From: Deltaproteobacteria bacterium
GTDB lineage: Bacteria > Bdellovibrionota > Bdellovibrionia > Bdellovibrionales > JAMPXM01
Assembly: GCA_017302795.1 (NCBI GenBank)
Contig: JAFLCB010000017.1
Coordinates: forward strand, 1-54,608
DNA: 54,608 nucleotides
Reading direction: 5' to 3'
The notes beneath the pieces were generated by a model. It was given only the letters and a program-made list of their open reading frames with translations. It was not told the DNA's origin and did not search any database. Of the stretch, positions 7,506 through 16,525 are shown one piece after another. The position numbers and the translations under genes were made by a program. Position 1 is the stretch's first letter. The number at the start of each line of letters is the position of its first letter.

Positions 7506-8900
7506 TTGACTCTGAAGGGGTTCGATCTGAACCTTGCAGAAGTGCAAAACAACCTGTTCTTGAACTTAATCATTATATTTTCCGTCTTCGGATCCGCGGT
7601 ACTTAGTTGCGCAACATCTTTTGCAGCTATGCAGTGGGAATCGCAAGGAGCAGTCGATGTGGAAACACGTAGCTATCCGCAGGCGATAGGCCAAGCGAGA
7701 AGTTCAGAGGTCTGGACGGGCGCAACCGTGGATCTCGAAGGAAAATTCCGTCGCTGGCGAATTAGAAGTGTTGTTAAAGGTCACTTCCTCGCGGTCGGAA
7801 AAAGTGATCCCGGCACGGTCAACCAGTCTGGTTCCCCGCATGCGGTCGAAGACCAAGAGCTCAACCTTGAATACAGATACCGCGGTCATAGAATTCGCGT
7901 GGGAACGACAGTGTTGCGTTGGGGCATTGTGGATCTCTATGATCCGCTCGACCAAGTGAACTCGAGAAGATTCGAAAGTCCGCTTGCAACTTCTAAGCGG
8001 GGCGACCCGATGTTGTATTGGACCCAAACCGCCATTTCTTCCCAAGGCAACGCGTTCTTTTCCGAAGTCTATTTTATTCCATTTAAGAGACCGTCACTGA
8101 TGCCATCGCAGGCAAGCGCATGGCTGCCTCGCCAAATATATATCCCCAATTTACCCGATACAGAATTTGTTCTGCCCGAAGCGCTGGAATACCAGTATGC
8201 GGGCCGCGAAGAGTTAGACGATTCGCTCCACTCGAATTACGGAGCCCGCCTGGGCTGGAGATTTTCGGAATCAGAAATTTCGCTACAGTACGATGAAGGA
8301 GGCTCTAGCTTTCCATCGCTGCGTCCGACTGTCTCCGGTACGGTCATAGCGTTGACTCCAAGAACACGAATTCAAGCCGATCCGTTGATTCAGCTAACTG
8401 AAGTTTACTTCCGCGAACGACATTTTGGGGCTTCGGTCACCCATACCTTCAGTTCTCTGTTGGTGAGAGCGCAAGTCGCGAAAACCGAACCAATGTTCAA
8501 CGGCCGAACACTTGCACGAGATAGGTCGGATTTCACAATCGGACTTGAATATGGTTTTTCAAACTCAACTCTGCTAGCGCAAATCTTTTTCAATTCACTC
8601 GCGCAAAATGATGCCGGAAACGACCTTGCTTCCTTTTCGAGCATTTTCGATCGTGCAACAGCGCTGGGATGGCGCCTTTCAATCAGTGAAACAGCCTCTT
8701 TAATGGTCGGCGTAATGCACTCCGCGCCGGGGCCGGCTGGAAAAAATGGCACTGTGGCGATTATCAATTCCGCCTTCGACATCTCGGAAAGCCTGTCGTG
8801 TGAATTTGGATGGACTGCCATCGAGGCCGAACCAGAAGCGCCCCTTGGACCATTCAAAGAAAATGATGGCGGCTACTTTAAGCTGACCGCTTCCTTCTAA
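7506..8900 (+). CDS. Large outer-membrane beta-barrel protein (DUF1302-like)
   Basis: A protein of up to 464 residues with an N-terminal signal segment (hydrophobic stretch near residues 20-38, then SFAA), alternating beta strands throughout, and a C-terminal Phe as in outer-membrane barrels. The segment VLRWGIVDLYDPLDQVN near residue 140 resembles DUF1302-type barrels that accompany RND exporters and LolA-like proteins. That fits the RND/LolA-like fusion encoded 1.6 kb downstream. The start is uncertain: TTG 7506 is the longest, but a TATAAT hexamer at 7501-7506 overlaps it, so GTG 7542 or TTG 7560 may be the real start. Confidence 0.7.
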   Translation: MTLKGFDLNLAEVQNNLFLNLIIIFSVFGSAVLSCATSFAAMQWESQGAVDVETRSYPQAIGQARSSEVWTGATVDLEGKFRRWRIRSVVKGHFLAVGKSDPGTVNQSGSPHAVEDQELNLEYRYRGHRIRVGTTVLRWGIVDLYDPLDQVNSRRFESPLATSKRGDPMLYWTQTAISSQGNAFFSEVYFIPFKRPSLMPSQASAWLPRQIYIPNLPDTEFVLPEALEYQYAGREELDDSLHSNYGARLGWRFSESEISLQYDEGGSSFPSLRPTVSGTVIALTPRTRIQADPLIQLTEVYFRERHFGASVTHTFSSLLVRAQVAKTEPMFNGRTLARDRSDFTIGLEYGFSNSTLLAQIFFNSLAQNDAGNDLASFSSIFDRATALGWRLSISETASLMVGVMHSAPGPAGKNGTVAIINSAFDISESLSCEFGWTAIEAEPEAPLGPFKENDGGYFKLTASF

Positions 8901-8910
8901 AACTTGCAGT

Positions 8911-10452
8911 TCACGGCGCCGTCAATCGCATCGTCTGCGACGTAGAATCACAAACCATAGTCAGCCCTACTGTCGCCTGAACCAACTGGGAGGTTGAAAA
9001 AAACGAGTCGATTTCGCTCTCGATCGCCGGCTGGATCCGTTCGAGAATTGTCTCATGGGCGATTGTCGTGTTGGGTCGATCTTCGTCCAGGTACTTTTGG
9101 TGGAACAAGGATGAGAGCTCAATCTGCCGAATGCTAACTGTCGGTTTTCCGATCTCGGACTTTTTCACGTCCATCACTGTAGGCATCGAGAAGTGAACCA
9201 ATGGCTTGAAGCCCAACTGCGAACGATCTTGCAATACCATCCATGCGCCAATGGGTGCACGAAGCTGAAGGTCGCCGCGAGCGTTGCAGCCAAGGGCCAG
9301 ACGATTGGTGAAACTCGCCGAGAAAGCAAGCGGTGCGTTTTTCGGAAAATCCATTAATGCGGGAAAGGCAAAGAACTGGGAAAAGCGTGACGACATCAAG
9401 TCGCGAAATCCAGCAATCTCCTTGCCTTCCGCCCAATGGTTCCAAACGCCGGGCGCAAAATAGCTCTGCAGCAGTGCCTCAACCGCCTCGGTAGCGACGG
9501 AGATCGTGATAGCTTTCACTTGAACAGAGGGAACCAATGTTTCGGGATTGATGGCGGCAGGAACTTCTTGCGCTGGACGATCTAACTCGAATCGCAATAT
9601 ACCCATCAAGTGAGCTCCGCGCGCATCAGATTTATAAGAAGAGGATTTCAGTTGAAGCTTCATGCCTGCGTTCGCCGACGAGGAAATGGAAAACCCTTCC
9701 CCACCCGGACGCAAGCTGGCATTCACTGATGCCTCGATGGCAGCTTGAACTTCGTTTAGAAATTCGATATCGGTCCAACGCGCTACTAAGGTGCGCCATG
9801 CCTGATCTCGCAGAATCGATTCAATTCCCGCTGGTCCAATACAATTCATGTTCATTTCTGGTTGAGTTGATTTTTCCAACAATGTCGAAAGCGTTAGGCC
9901 GTCGATATCCAAACTAGGCTGCATGGATCCTACTTTTATCTCTGCGCGCAAAAAAACTGGAATCTCCGTGCTTTTCCAGTCGACCAAAGTGTTCGAACAC
10001 TCGGCGTCAAGCCTAATTCTAGCATCTACTCCACCGACATTTGTCCGAATGACTGTGTGAATCGAAACACGTTCGATTGAGATTTTCAGATTTCGTAAAA
10101 CGGCCTCGCCGATGACCCCACGCGAATCGATTTCCGTTCGGCCATGTAAGTTTCCACTCACACGAATACCGGAAAGGCGAACTTCAAACGGATCTCGCAC
10201 TGTGAGATCTGAAATCGCCTGATCAATCTCGTAGCCCGACGCGAAAGTCTCGCCCAGGTATTTTGCTAAAGTCGCATCCAGCTCGGCTTTCTTAACTGGA
10301 AGTGAAAGCACCGCGGGAACTTCGACCACGTTCGATGCGCCATACACAACGTCGCAGCCGATAAACAATAAAAGCGAAAATACAAACGCGACCCTACACG
10401 AGCTTCTTCTTTGGCGAATTTGAATTGTGTGGAATTCATCTCTCAAGTTCAT
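8911..10452 (-). CDS. Exported protein of unknown function, divergent from the RND fusion
   Basis: A 513-residue protein I do not recognise. It begins with a basic segment and a hydrophobic stretch ending in FIGC, which could be an atypical lipobox or a signal peptide cleaved after VYG. The body is rich in alternating beta strands and amphipathic segments, reminiscent of lipid-carrier folds, but no family motif was found. ATG 10450-10452 is preferred because a longer in-frame start would run across the divergent gene. It converges with the barrel gene (10 bases between stops) and shares a 73-base divergent promoter region with the RND fusion, which suggests a common pathway. Confidence 0.65.
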   Translation of the reverse strand: MNLRDEFHTIQIRQRRSSCRVAFVFSLLLFIGCDVVYGASNVVEVPAVLSLPVKKAELDATLAKYLGETFASGYEIDQAISDLTVRDPFEVRLSGIRVSGNLHGRTEIDSRGVIGEAVLRNLKISIERVSIHTVIRTNVGGVDARIRLDAECSNTLVDWKSTEIPVFLRAEIKVGSMQPSLDIDGLTLSTLLEKSTQPEMNMNCIGPAGIESILRDQAWRTLVARWTDIEFLNEVQAAIEASVNASLRPGGEGFSISSSANAGMKLQLKSSSYKSDARGAHLMGILRFELDRPAQEVPAAINPETLVPSVQVKAITISVATEAVEALLQSYFAPGVWNHWAEGKEIAGFRDLMSSRFSQFFAFPALMDFPKNAPLAFSASFTNRLALGCNARGDLQLRAPIGAWMVLQDRSQLGFKPLVHFSMPTVMDVKKSEIGKPTVSIRQIELSSLFHQKYLDEDRPNTTIAHETILERIQPAIESEIDSFFSTSQLVQATVGLTMVCDSTSQTMRLTAP

Positions 10453-10525
10453 TCCCCGTCGCACCGAAATTTCAATTGAAGCCGCTTCGTACTCATCGGT
10501 TCGGCTCGAAAGAGGAGTGAGAGAC

Positions 10526-13500
10526 GTGAAGAATGATCTTCGAACATTCACAATCAGCGCACGGTTCCGGAAATTGTTTTGGAACCCGGACAATCGTCAC
10601 GCACGAATCCGATGCGCGGCGGCTTTTGTCCTCGCAACCATTTGTGCCGCTGGTCTTGTATCAGTTAGAGAACTTCAGCATCTCAAAGTCACTTACGCGT
10701 TAACTGGGTTTCTTTCGAAAACCGATCATTCCCTTGCCGACGATGCGACAATGAAAAAGCGGTACCGACTTGGTGGGAATACTCTGATGGTGATCGTCGC
10801 AAAACGAAGCGGTGGATGGCTAACCACTGCAGCGATACAGGACCTTCGCGCCAAGTCCAGTTTGCTGTCGTCAATGGATGGAGTGATTTCGGCAACTAGC
10901 TTAGGCACACTGGAAACTGTCGTATCCACCGAGGCTGAACTAAGCGTCGCGCCTTTGACAGACGTTCTCACAGACGAAGAGTGGACGGCGCTGCCACAAA
11001 TCGCATCAGCCATATCGCCCGCACTTGTTTCAAAAGACGGTAAATGGGCGAGTATGCTGCTAGAGATCGAGTCGCTCTCAACGACTGATTTTCAAATCCT
11101 ACGCCAAAAGGCCGAACAGCAGATGAAATCTGTTCCAGCAGTTGAAAGCGTTCACGCAACAGGTGTCAGCGTTGTTCAAGCAGAGATGTCCGAAAGATTA
11201 TCAAGTGAGCTTCAGACACTTGGCGGACTAGGAATAGGCTTCGCGATTCTTGCGCTTTTCATACTTTTCTCTGGTATCACGGGCGTTGCGATCGCACTTG
11301 CGACCTGTGTGATTTCAATTGTCGCCGTGTTGGCCGGAATGAGTGTTTTCGGTAAATCGTTAGGGGTTCTTTCTATTAGTCTTCCGATCGTAATTGCTGT
11401 TCAGTCTCTTTCTCTAACAGTTCACTGCCTTTTTACATATCTTGAGTGCAGAGCCTTAGAAAACCGTTTTGAAGCGCTGCTCACCAGCTTTAAACGTCTT
11501 CTGTTTCCAAATTTTGTGGTCTCGCTTGCAACTGGCTTGGGCTTTCTGACACTCGCAAGTTCGAACGTAGATGCGATGCAAGAATTCGGCGCAATCGTTG
11601 CTCTGGCATCGGTCGTCCTGTGGATCACCACCACCCTCACAGCATTCCCATTACTGGCACTTCTGCCCGAGCCAAGGCTTCGCAATTGGGTCGGCGGTCG
11701 TGCCAAATGGGTGCTGTGGATTATGAGAAACCGCAAAGCAACTCTGGTTGTCTTTGCGGCGCTTTTCGCACTTACATGCGCGACCGGATTTGAATTGAAT
11801 TACTCTCATCGACTGTTTGATGAATTTGGCAAGGCCAGCGCTGTTTCCAAAGCTGCATCAATTGTCGACGAAGAAATGGGAGGACTAATTCCTCTGGATA
11901 TTGAAATCGCGACAGCTGATGGCCAAGCATGGACCGAGTCGCCACATCGCGAGCGACTGGAGAAAACAATCGCAATGCTACGTACGGAAGCCATCGTCGG
12001 CTCCGCAGTTTCTGCGCTCGATATCGTTCAGCTTGCCCAAAGCAAAGGAGCAAAATTTGGAGATGTGTTAACCTTGTTTGAGGTTGCACCTAAAAATCCA
12101 CTGAAAAACTTCTTGCGCGCTGAAGGCTCCCTAACGCGAATCAGTTTGCGCCTGCGGGACTTTGAGAGCCGCCGTTTTGAATCGGATGTTGAATCATTAA
12201 TGGCGATTGTTCACAGAGAGTCGAAAGCGGATCCGGAACAAACTGTTCGCGGCGGTTGGGGCGCCTATATTCACCGCATGAACCGCAAGCTTTCGGAAAG
12301 TCTTGTGCAGGGATTTTGGGAAGCACTTTTGGCAATCTCGCTGGTTTTGCTAATTGTATTTCGCTCCCTTCGATGGGCACTAGCGGCCGTGATCCCAAGC
12401 GTACTTCCACCGCTTTTACTATTGGCCATAATCTCGATCTTCAAAATTGAAATTAAGCCGGGCCTAGCCGTTGTCTTTGCGATTTCACTGGGATTCGCGT
12501 TCATCAACTCGATTTATCTCTTAAAACGAGTCCGCGAGACCGCCCAAAATGAAAATCATGGTGTTGTCACAGCAAAGGTGATCGAGCGTGCGTTTTGGCG
12601 CGAAAGCCAGTCGTGCTTACTGGCAAGCGTCACTTTGATCATCGGATTTGCAAGTCTCTGTTTTTCGGACTTCAGTGTCGCTAGGAGTTTTGGGATGGCA
12701 ATGGTATTTTCTATGGTGGCCGGTGTTGTTGGAGATTTGGTTTTGTTGCCGGCTTTGCTGCGCCAGTTCCCAAACCTTCTTAATCCATCAGGCCTCCCCG
12801 CCTTACACATTCCCGCCGCCCAAGTTGGCCTCAGAAGAATCGCCGCAATTGCACTTTTGGTTGTCGGGTCGATAGCAACTCCTGCGCGTGCGCGCGGTGC
12901 CAATTCGCCGGAAACACTTGAAGCATTCGCAAAAGCTGCCAGTAAATCGTTGTTTGCGAAAGACGAAAGTGTCGAGATCGAACTGAAGAATATCGAAGAA
13001 GACGGTGAAGAAGAAATTAGGAGAATTGAACTCTCGCGAATGACTGTGAAAAAAGGGTCGAAGGTCGAACAAAGAATCGTCGCAAAAATTTTGACGCCAA
13101 AAAGTCTTCGCGGAACGTCCGTATTGACCGTCACAGATGGCGATAGTCAAAGTCGTTGGATCTACCTACCCTCGTCGAAACAAGTTCGGCGTGTTGTGGG
13201 CGCTGATGAATCCAGTGCTCCGATTTTAGGATCCGAACTTTCAACAGAAGATCTGGATCTCAGTCAAGTCGACGGTGCCACGGCAAAAATTGTAGAGCGC
13301 GCCGGCGGGATCGTCACAATAGAATCAAAAATCACCAGCAAGGATAGTGCTTACTCAGGCTGCAAGGCAGAGTTTGACGAAAAAAGTAGGCTGATGAAGT
13401 CCGCGCAATGTGCAGATCGCAATGGCCAACCGTTAAAAAGAATCACCATTAAATCTTACCGTCGACTCAAGGGAGGGATTGCTCGTCCAGCAGAGATGGA

Positions 13501-13609
13501 AATTCTCAACCTCAAGTCGAAAAGAATGACGCGTATCACGTTCATGGAACAAAAAATCAACTTAGGACTTAAGCCAGGCCGCTTCACACCAGAAGCCCTA
13601 CGTGACTAA
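10526..13609 (+). CDS. RND/MMPL-type exporter fused to a C-terminal LolA-like periplasmic domain
   Basis: A 1027-residue protein. It has two RND repeats: a transmembrane helix at about 27-47, a periplasmic loop, and a helix bundle around 235-380; then a helix near 410, a second loop, and a bundle around 600-745. After an extra hydrophobic segment (about 763-790), residues 792-1027 match the outer-membrane lipoprotein-sorting (LolA-like) domain usually encoded beside such exporters; the motif DSQSRWIYLPSSKQVRR is diagnostic. The fusion would tether a lipid-binding domain in the periplasm next to its pump. GTG 10526 is chosen because AGAGGAG lies 8 bases upstream. Confidence 0.85.
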   Translation: MKNDLRTFTISARFRKLFWNPDNRHARIRCAAAFVLATICAAGLVSVRELQHLKVTYALTGFLSKTDHSLADDATMKKRYRLGGNTLMVIVAKRSGGWLTTAAIQDLRAKSSLLSSMDGVISATSLGTLETVVSTEAELSVAPLTDVLTDEEWTALPQIASAISPALVSKDGKWASMLLEIESLSTTDFQILRQKAEQQMKSVPAVESVHATGVSVVQAEMSERLSSELQTLGGLGIGFAILALFILFSGITGVAIALATCVISIVAVLAGMSVFGKSLGVLSISLPIVIAVQSLSLTVHCLFTYLECRALENRFEALLTSFKRLLFPNFVVSLATGLGFLTLASSNVDAMQEFGAIVALASVVLWITTTLTAFPLLALLPEPRLRNWVGGRAKWVLWIMRNRKATLVVFAALFALTCATGFELNYSHRLFDEFGKASAVSKAASIVDEEMGGLIPLDIEIATADGQAWTESPHRERLEKTIAMLRTEAIVGSAVSALDIVQLAQSKGAKFGDVLTLFEVAPKNPLKNFLRAEGSLTRISLRLRDFESRRFESDVESLMAIVHRESKADPEQTVRGGWGAYIHRMNRKLSESLVQGFWEALLAISLVLLIVFRSLRWALAAVIPSVLPPLLLLAIISIFKIEIKPGLAVVFAISLGFAFINSIYLLKRVRETAQNENHGVVTAKVIERAFWRESQSCLLASVTLIIGFASLCFSDFSVARSFGMAMVFSMVAGVVGDLVLLPALLRQFPNLLNPSGLPALHIPAAQVGLRRIAAIALLVVGSIATPARARGANSPETLEAFAKAASKSLFAKDESVEIELKNIEEDGEEEIRRIELSRMTVKKGSKVEQRIVAKILTPKSLRGTSVLTVTDGDSQSRWIYLPSSKQVRRVVGADESSAPILGSELSTEDLDLSQVDGATAKIVERAGGIVTIESKITSKDSAYSGCKAEFDEKSRLMKSAQCADRNGQPLKRITIKSYRRLKGGIARPAEMEILNLKSKRMTRITFMEQKINLGLKPGRFTPEALRD

Positions 13610-13618
13610 AAAGATTGG

Positions 13619-14290
13619 TCACTTTTGAAACCGCGGCACAAAAGTTTTTTGGCGCTCTACCATCGCTAAGAATAGTTCGATCAGATGATCATGAGGCCTG
13701 TCGGCGACAAGTGAAAGCCGATCTATAACTGTGTGAATCGCTTCGATCGTCGACAAACAATGCTTTTCTGGCTGCTTGCGGACCTGAAATCGCGACTCCT
13801 CTTTTGGTTGAAACTTGACCATTGGCAGGGCTCGAAGATTTACACTCAGCCGCATCATTTTTCGCGCGGTTGCCCATGTGCCATCGATCACAAAAACCGT
13901 GAGGCGCCGTGCGTTTGAACTCACGATTTGCTGTAAGGCGCACGTCGTTTCTGGAACATCTAAGTCCATCGCCTCTCGGCCAGGGTACAAGATCATGCAC
14001 TTTCGACGGGGGTCGGCGATCAGGCGTAGCACCTTCTCACTTTGCGAGAAGTCCTCTCCCTCAATGAGCCATGAGTCGTTCAAAACTAGATGCGCCATGC
14101 GGCCCGTCGCGATCCGTCGACGAGATTCTATAGGGTGAATGAGAATCACGAAATCGATTCCAGAATTCAGCCGCTGAATGCGAGAACAATAGCATGCGGC
14201 CAACGGCTGGCGACAAGTCCAACAAAACGCCCGAGGCCGGGGAACCAGATCCTTATACTTTGCGTCTTTGTAATTATTGATAATTTCCAA
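13619..14290 (-). CDS. tapT: DTW-domain tRNA-uridine aminocarboxypropyltransferase
   Basis: A 223-residue protein of the DTW family. The N-terminal Cys cluster (CWTCRQPLAACYCSR, residues 23-37) and the motif DGTWATARKMM near 134 identify it as a TapT (YfiP)-type enzyme. Such enzymes transfer the 3-amino-3-carboxypropyl group from S-adenosylmethionine to uridine 47 of tRNA. The start is TTG 14288-14290 and no better Met exists before the Cys motif. It is a single gene, convergent with the RND fusion and divergent from the DUF2089 pair. Confidence 0.88.
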   Translation of the reverse strand: MEIINNYKDAKYKDLVPRPRAFCWTCRQPLAACYCSRIQRLNSGIDFVILIHPIESRRRIATGRMAHLVLNDSWLIEGEDFSQSEKVLRLIADPRRKCMILYPGREAMDLDVPETTCALQQIVSSNARRLTVFVIDGTWATARKMMRLSVNLRALPMVKFQPKEESRFQVRKQPEKHCLSTIEAIHTVIDRLSLVADRPHDHLIELFLAMVERQKTFVPRFQK

Positions 14291-14361
14291 TTTAAACCGC
14301 TCGCTAATTAAATATTTTAATCATCAGTTGACCATAAAATTGAATAAATCAATATATTGTC

Positions 14362-14796
14362 ATGCTTGAGCCTCATCGCCTTCACCACTGCCCCGTCTGC
14401 CAAAAGGAACTTACCATCGCTACACTGGAATGTAAGCCCTGTGATTTGCGACTGGAAGGTCACTTTTCGAGGGAACCTACTACCGGAAATGAATTTTCAA
14501 AACTGCCAGAAGAGGATCTCCATCTTCTTCGCATCTTTGTCCACTGCGAAGGCAGTATTCGCGAAATGGAGTCAGCGCTGGGAGTCAGTTACCCAACCAT
14601 CAAGTCGCGCTTGGCAAAGCTGCGTGAAACCCTGAAGCCGATCCCGTCCGGGACTAAGGGCACACCCAAAGACAAATCGGCGCGACGCTTTAAAGCAATT
14701 TCCGATGTCCTTTCGGCCCTCGAGGAAAAGGAAATTGACCACACCGAATCACTTCGACTGATCAAAGAAATTAAGTCTGGCAAGGAGCCGCGATGA
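14362..14796 (+). CDS. DUF2089-family protein: zinc ribbon plus helix-turn-helix
   Basis: A 144-residue protein. Residues 10-28 form a zinc ribbon (CPVC and CKPC). The centre has the DUF2089 signature with a helix-turn-helix around 60-90 (EMESALGVSYPTIKSRL). The C-terminal tail is charged. The family is thought to be a DNA-binding regulator, typically encoded beside SHOCT-like, adhesin-type or membrane-stress proteins. Its stop overlaps the start of the next gene by 4 bases (ATGA), so the two are translationally coupled. Confidence 0.85.
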   Translation: MLEPHRLHHCPVCQKELTIATLECKPCDLRLEGHFSREPTTGNEFSKLPEEDLHLLRIFVHCEGSIREMESALGVSYPTIKSRLAKLRETLKPIPSGTKGTPKDKSARRFKAISDVLSALEEKEIDHTESLRLIKEIKSGKEPR

Positions 14797-15734
14797 GAGA
14801 TGAAATCCGACGAATTCTTGAAATGAACAAGATGGGAAAAGTGACTGACGAGCAAGCGACAGAATTGCTAGCCGCACTCTCTGACCCTGCTGAGCCAAGC
14901 GACACTACTGCGCCCGACTCTTTCTCGTCCGACATGAATCGAGGGAGCTTCGACGACGAGTCGCCAACAGGAGAAAACAATAGCGCGATTCTTTCGCGAC
15001 TTGAGCCTATCGATGGAACCGATTTTACCTTTTCCGACAATTCAATCAACGTATCGGCTCTCAGCAAGATCCGTCTTATGAAATCCCATATGCGCGATAA
15101 TTCGATGAACGCAAGCAAGCTTTCTCGACTGGAACTCGACAATGCGCAATTCACCGATTGTTCGGTTCACGGCAGCGCCGTCGACGAACTCACACTTCGC
15201 CAATCAAAGATGACCGAGGTCCAACTTCATGGATCTAAATTGGCTAAAATTTTTCTTGTGGACCAATGCTCGTTGGACGATTCGCAATTCCACGGCTGCA
15301 GCGTCAAAAATTTCAGTTTAAAAAACCGATCGAGAGTCAGCGACACCATCTGGTCTGGCGCGCAACTCAGCGCGATCAGCTTAGTGACCTCTTCGATTGA
15401 GGATACCAAAGTCGACGGTGTTTCGGTTTCCGAAATGAAGATGCAAAACTCTCACTGGCAAGATACCGAATTGCGAGGAATGAAATTCGAGAATCTAGCT
15501 TTCAATGATTCGACATTTCGTGATGCACGCATCTTGGGGAAATCGAAATTCGGCGCCGCAAGCTGGAACAGAGTTCAGTTTACGAATTCAAGTCTTACGG
15601 ATGTAACTTTTGAAAACTGCAATTTCAAAGATGTGATCTTTGTCGGAGTTCACGCCCGCGACCTAAAATTAACTGGCATCACACTTGAGAACACCACCAT
15701 TCGCTCCGCTGCAGAACTTCAGGCTTTGGCATAA
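14793..15734 (+). CDS. SHOCT-like N-terminus with a pentapeptide-like beta-helix
   Basis: A 313-residue protein. Residues 1-30 form a short helical SHOCT-like unit (MRDEIRRILEMNKMGKVTDE) as found with DUF2089 partners. After an acidic linker, residues 75-313 are imperfect repeats of about 20 residues rich in N, F, S, T, D and L (for example FENCNFKDVIFVGV). They look like pentapeptide or bactofilin-like right-handed beta-helix repeats. There is no signal peptide, so it is probably cytoplasmic. It is coupled to the DUF2089 gene and ends at a long hairpin. The exact function is unknown. Confidence 0.75.
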   Translation: MRDEIRRILEMNKMGKVTDEQATELLAALSDPAEPSDTTAPDSFSSDMNRGSFDDESPTGENNSAILSRLEPIDGTDFTFSDNSINVSALSKIRLMKSHMRDNSMNASKLSRLELDNAQFTDCSVHGSAVDELTLRQSKMTEVQLHGSKLAKIFLVDQCSLDDSQFHGCSVKNFSLKNRSRVSDTIWSGAQLSAISLVTSSIEDTKVDGVSVSEMKMQNSHWQDTELRGMKFENLAFNDSTFRDARILGKSKFGAASWNRVQFTNSSLTDVTFENCNFKDVIFVGVHARDLKLTGITLENTTIRSAAELQALA

Positions 15735-15736
15735 CC

Positions 15737-15798
15737 CAAAGGTACCTCCTACATTTTGGTAGCGCAGATGCGCTATCAAAATGCAGGAGGTACCTTTT
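15737..15798 (+). repeat. Long GGTACC-ended hairpin, copy 1 (terminator-like)
   Basis: Two arms of about 29 bases (15738-15766 and 15769-15798) pair almost perfectly, with one mismatch and one G-T pair, around a 2-base loop. Each arm carries GGTACC at its outer end and ends in TTTT. It sits 3 bases after a stop codon, so it probably ends transcription. A related hairpin lies at 16459-16519, on the other side of the small barrel gene. Confidence 0.8.
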
Positions 15799-15898
15799 CT
15801 CAACCCCAGCCGTATGTCGAGCGCGATCGCCCCGATCGTGCCGAATTGGCAAATCGTGCGTAGAATAAAATGGTCCGCAGCTCAAACAAGGAGGACCG

Positions 15899-16459
15899 AT
15901 GGGTTCGATCACTAGCTTTTCTTCCAACAAAATTTTCGGTTCGGCGATTGTTCTAATTGCGGCTTTGGTGGTCATCCCACACTCCGCGCAAGCATTCAAA
16001 ATAAGCGCGGCCGCGGGTAGACTTGATACCAGCACCGACGGGAGTACGCTAGGAACCGGCGAAAACTCTACGCATCTTTTGAACCTAAAAGCGGGAGCAA
16101 TGGTCGCGAGTCAAATTTTTGTTGGCGGTATTTACGACAGTCGCACGGACGAAAGCAGCGGCTCAAAAACAGAGCGTACCGGTTACGGAGCGACGCTTGG
16201 CTATCACAGCAACGGCTGGTTTTTAGACGGAAGCTTCCTGTTTAGTTCCTCGATCAAAACTCCCGGCGGCGCGATGATTGAGGGCGGAACTGGCTTTGGG
16301 ATTGACCTAGGGGGAACATTCGACGTCATGTCAAATGTCTTCGTTGGTCTGCAAATGTCCTACAAGTCGATTTCGTACACCAAGGTCGACGGAGTCGAGC
16401 AGAGCAATAAAATCAAATCCGAGCTTACGCCAATGCTCCTAGTCGGCGTCGACTTCTAA
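15899..16459 (+). CDS. Small outer-membrane beta-barrel protein
   Basis: A 186-residue protein with a signal peptide (hydrophobic residues 15-27, cleavage after SAQA near 32), Gly- and aromatic-rich alternating strands, and a C-terminal VGVDF, the usual outer-membrane insertion signal. It probably forms an 8-stranded OmpA/OmpW-like barrel. Function cannot be told. ATG 15899 has a strong ribosome site (AAGGAGGA). It stands alone, bounded on both sides by the GGTACC hairpins. Confidence 0.75.
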   Translation: MGSITSFSSNKIFGSAIVLIAALVVIPHSAQAFKISAAAGRLDTSTDGSTLGTGENSTHLLNLKAGAMVASQIFVGGIYDSRTDESSGSKTERTGYGATLGYHSNGWFLDGSFLFSSSIKTPGGAMIEGGTGFGIDLGGTFDVMSNVFVGLQMSYKSISYTKVDGVEQSNKIKSELTPMLLVGVDF

Positions 16460-16519
16460 CCAAAAGGTACCGCCTACCTTTTGGTAGCGCGGTGCTGCTA
16501 CCAAAAGGTAGGCGGTACC
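16459..16519. repeat. Long GGTACC-ended hairpin, copy 2, with alternative internal foldings
   Basis: Arms 16466-16488 and 16497-16519 are perfectly complementary over 23 bases around an 8-base loop. The module ACCAAAAGGTA occurs three times in alternating orientation (16459-16469, 16475-16485 inverted, 16499-16509), so the left half alone can fold into a competing hairpin. It lies between convergent genes and probably terminates both. It belongs to the same repeat family as 15737-15798. Confidence 0.8.
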
Positions 16520-16525
16520 CCTGGG

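Noticed and set aside
15737-16519. CRISPR-like array
   Set aside because: Only two units, inverted-repeat hairpins about 720 bases apart with a gene between; no regular spacers and no cas genes.
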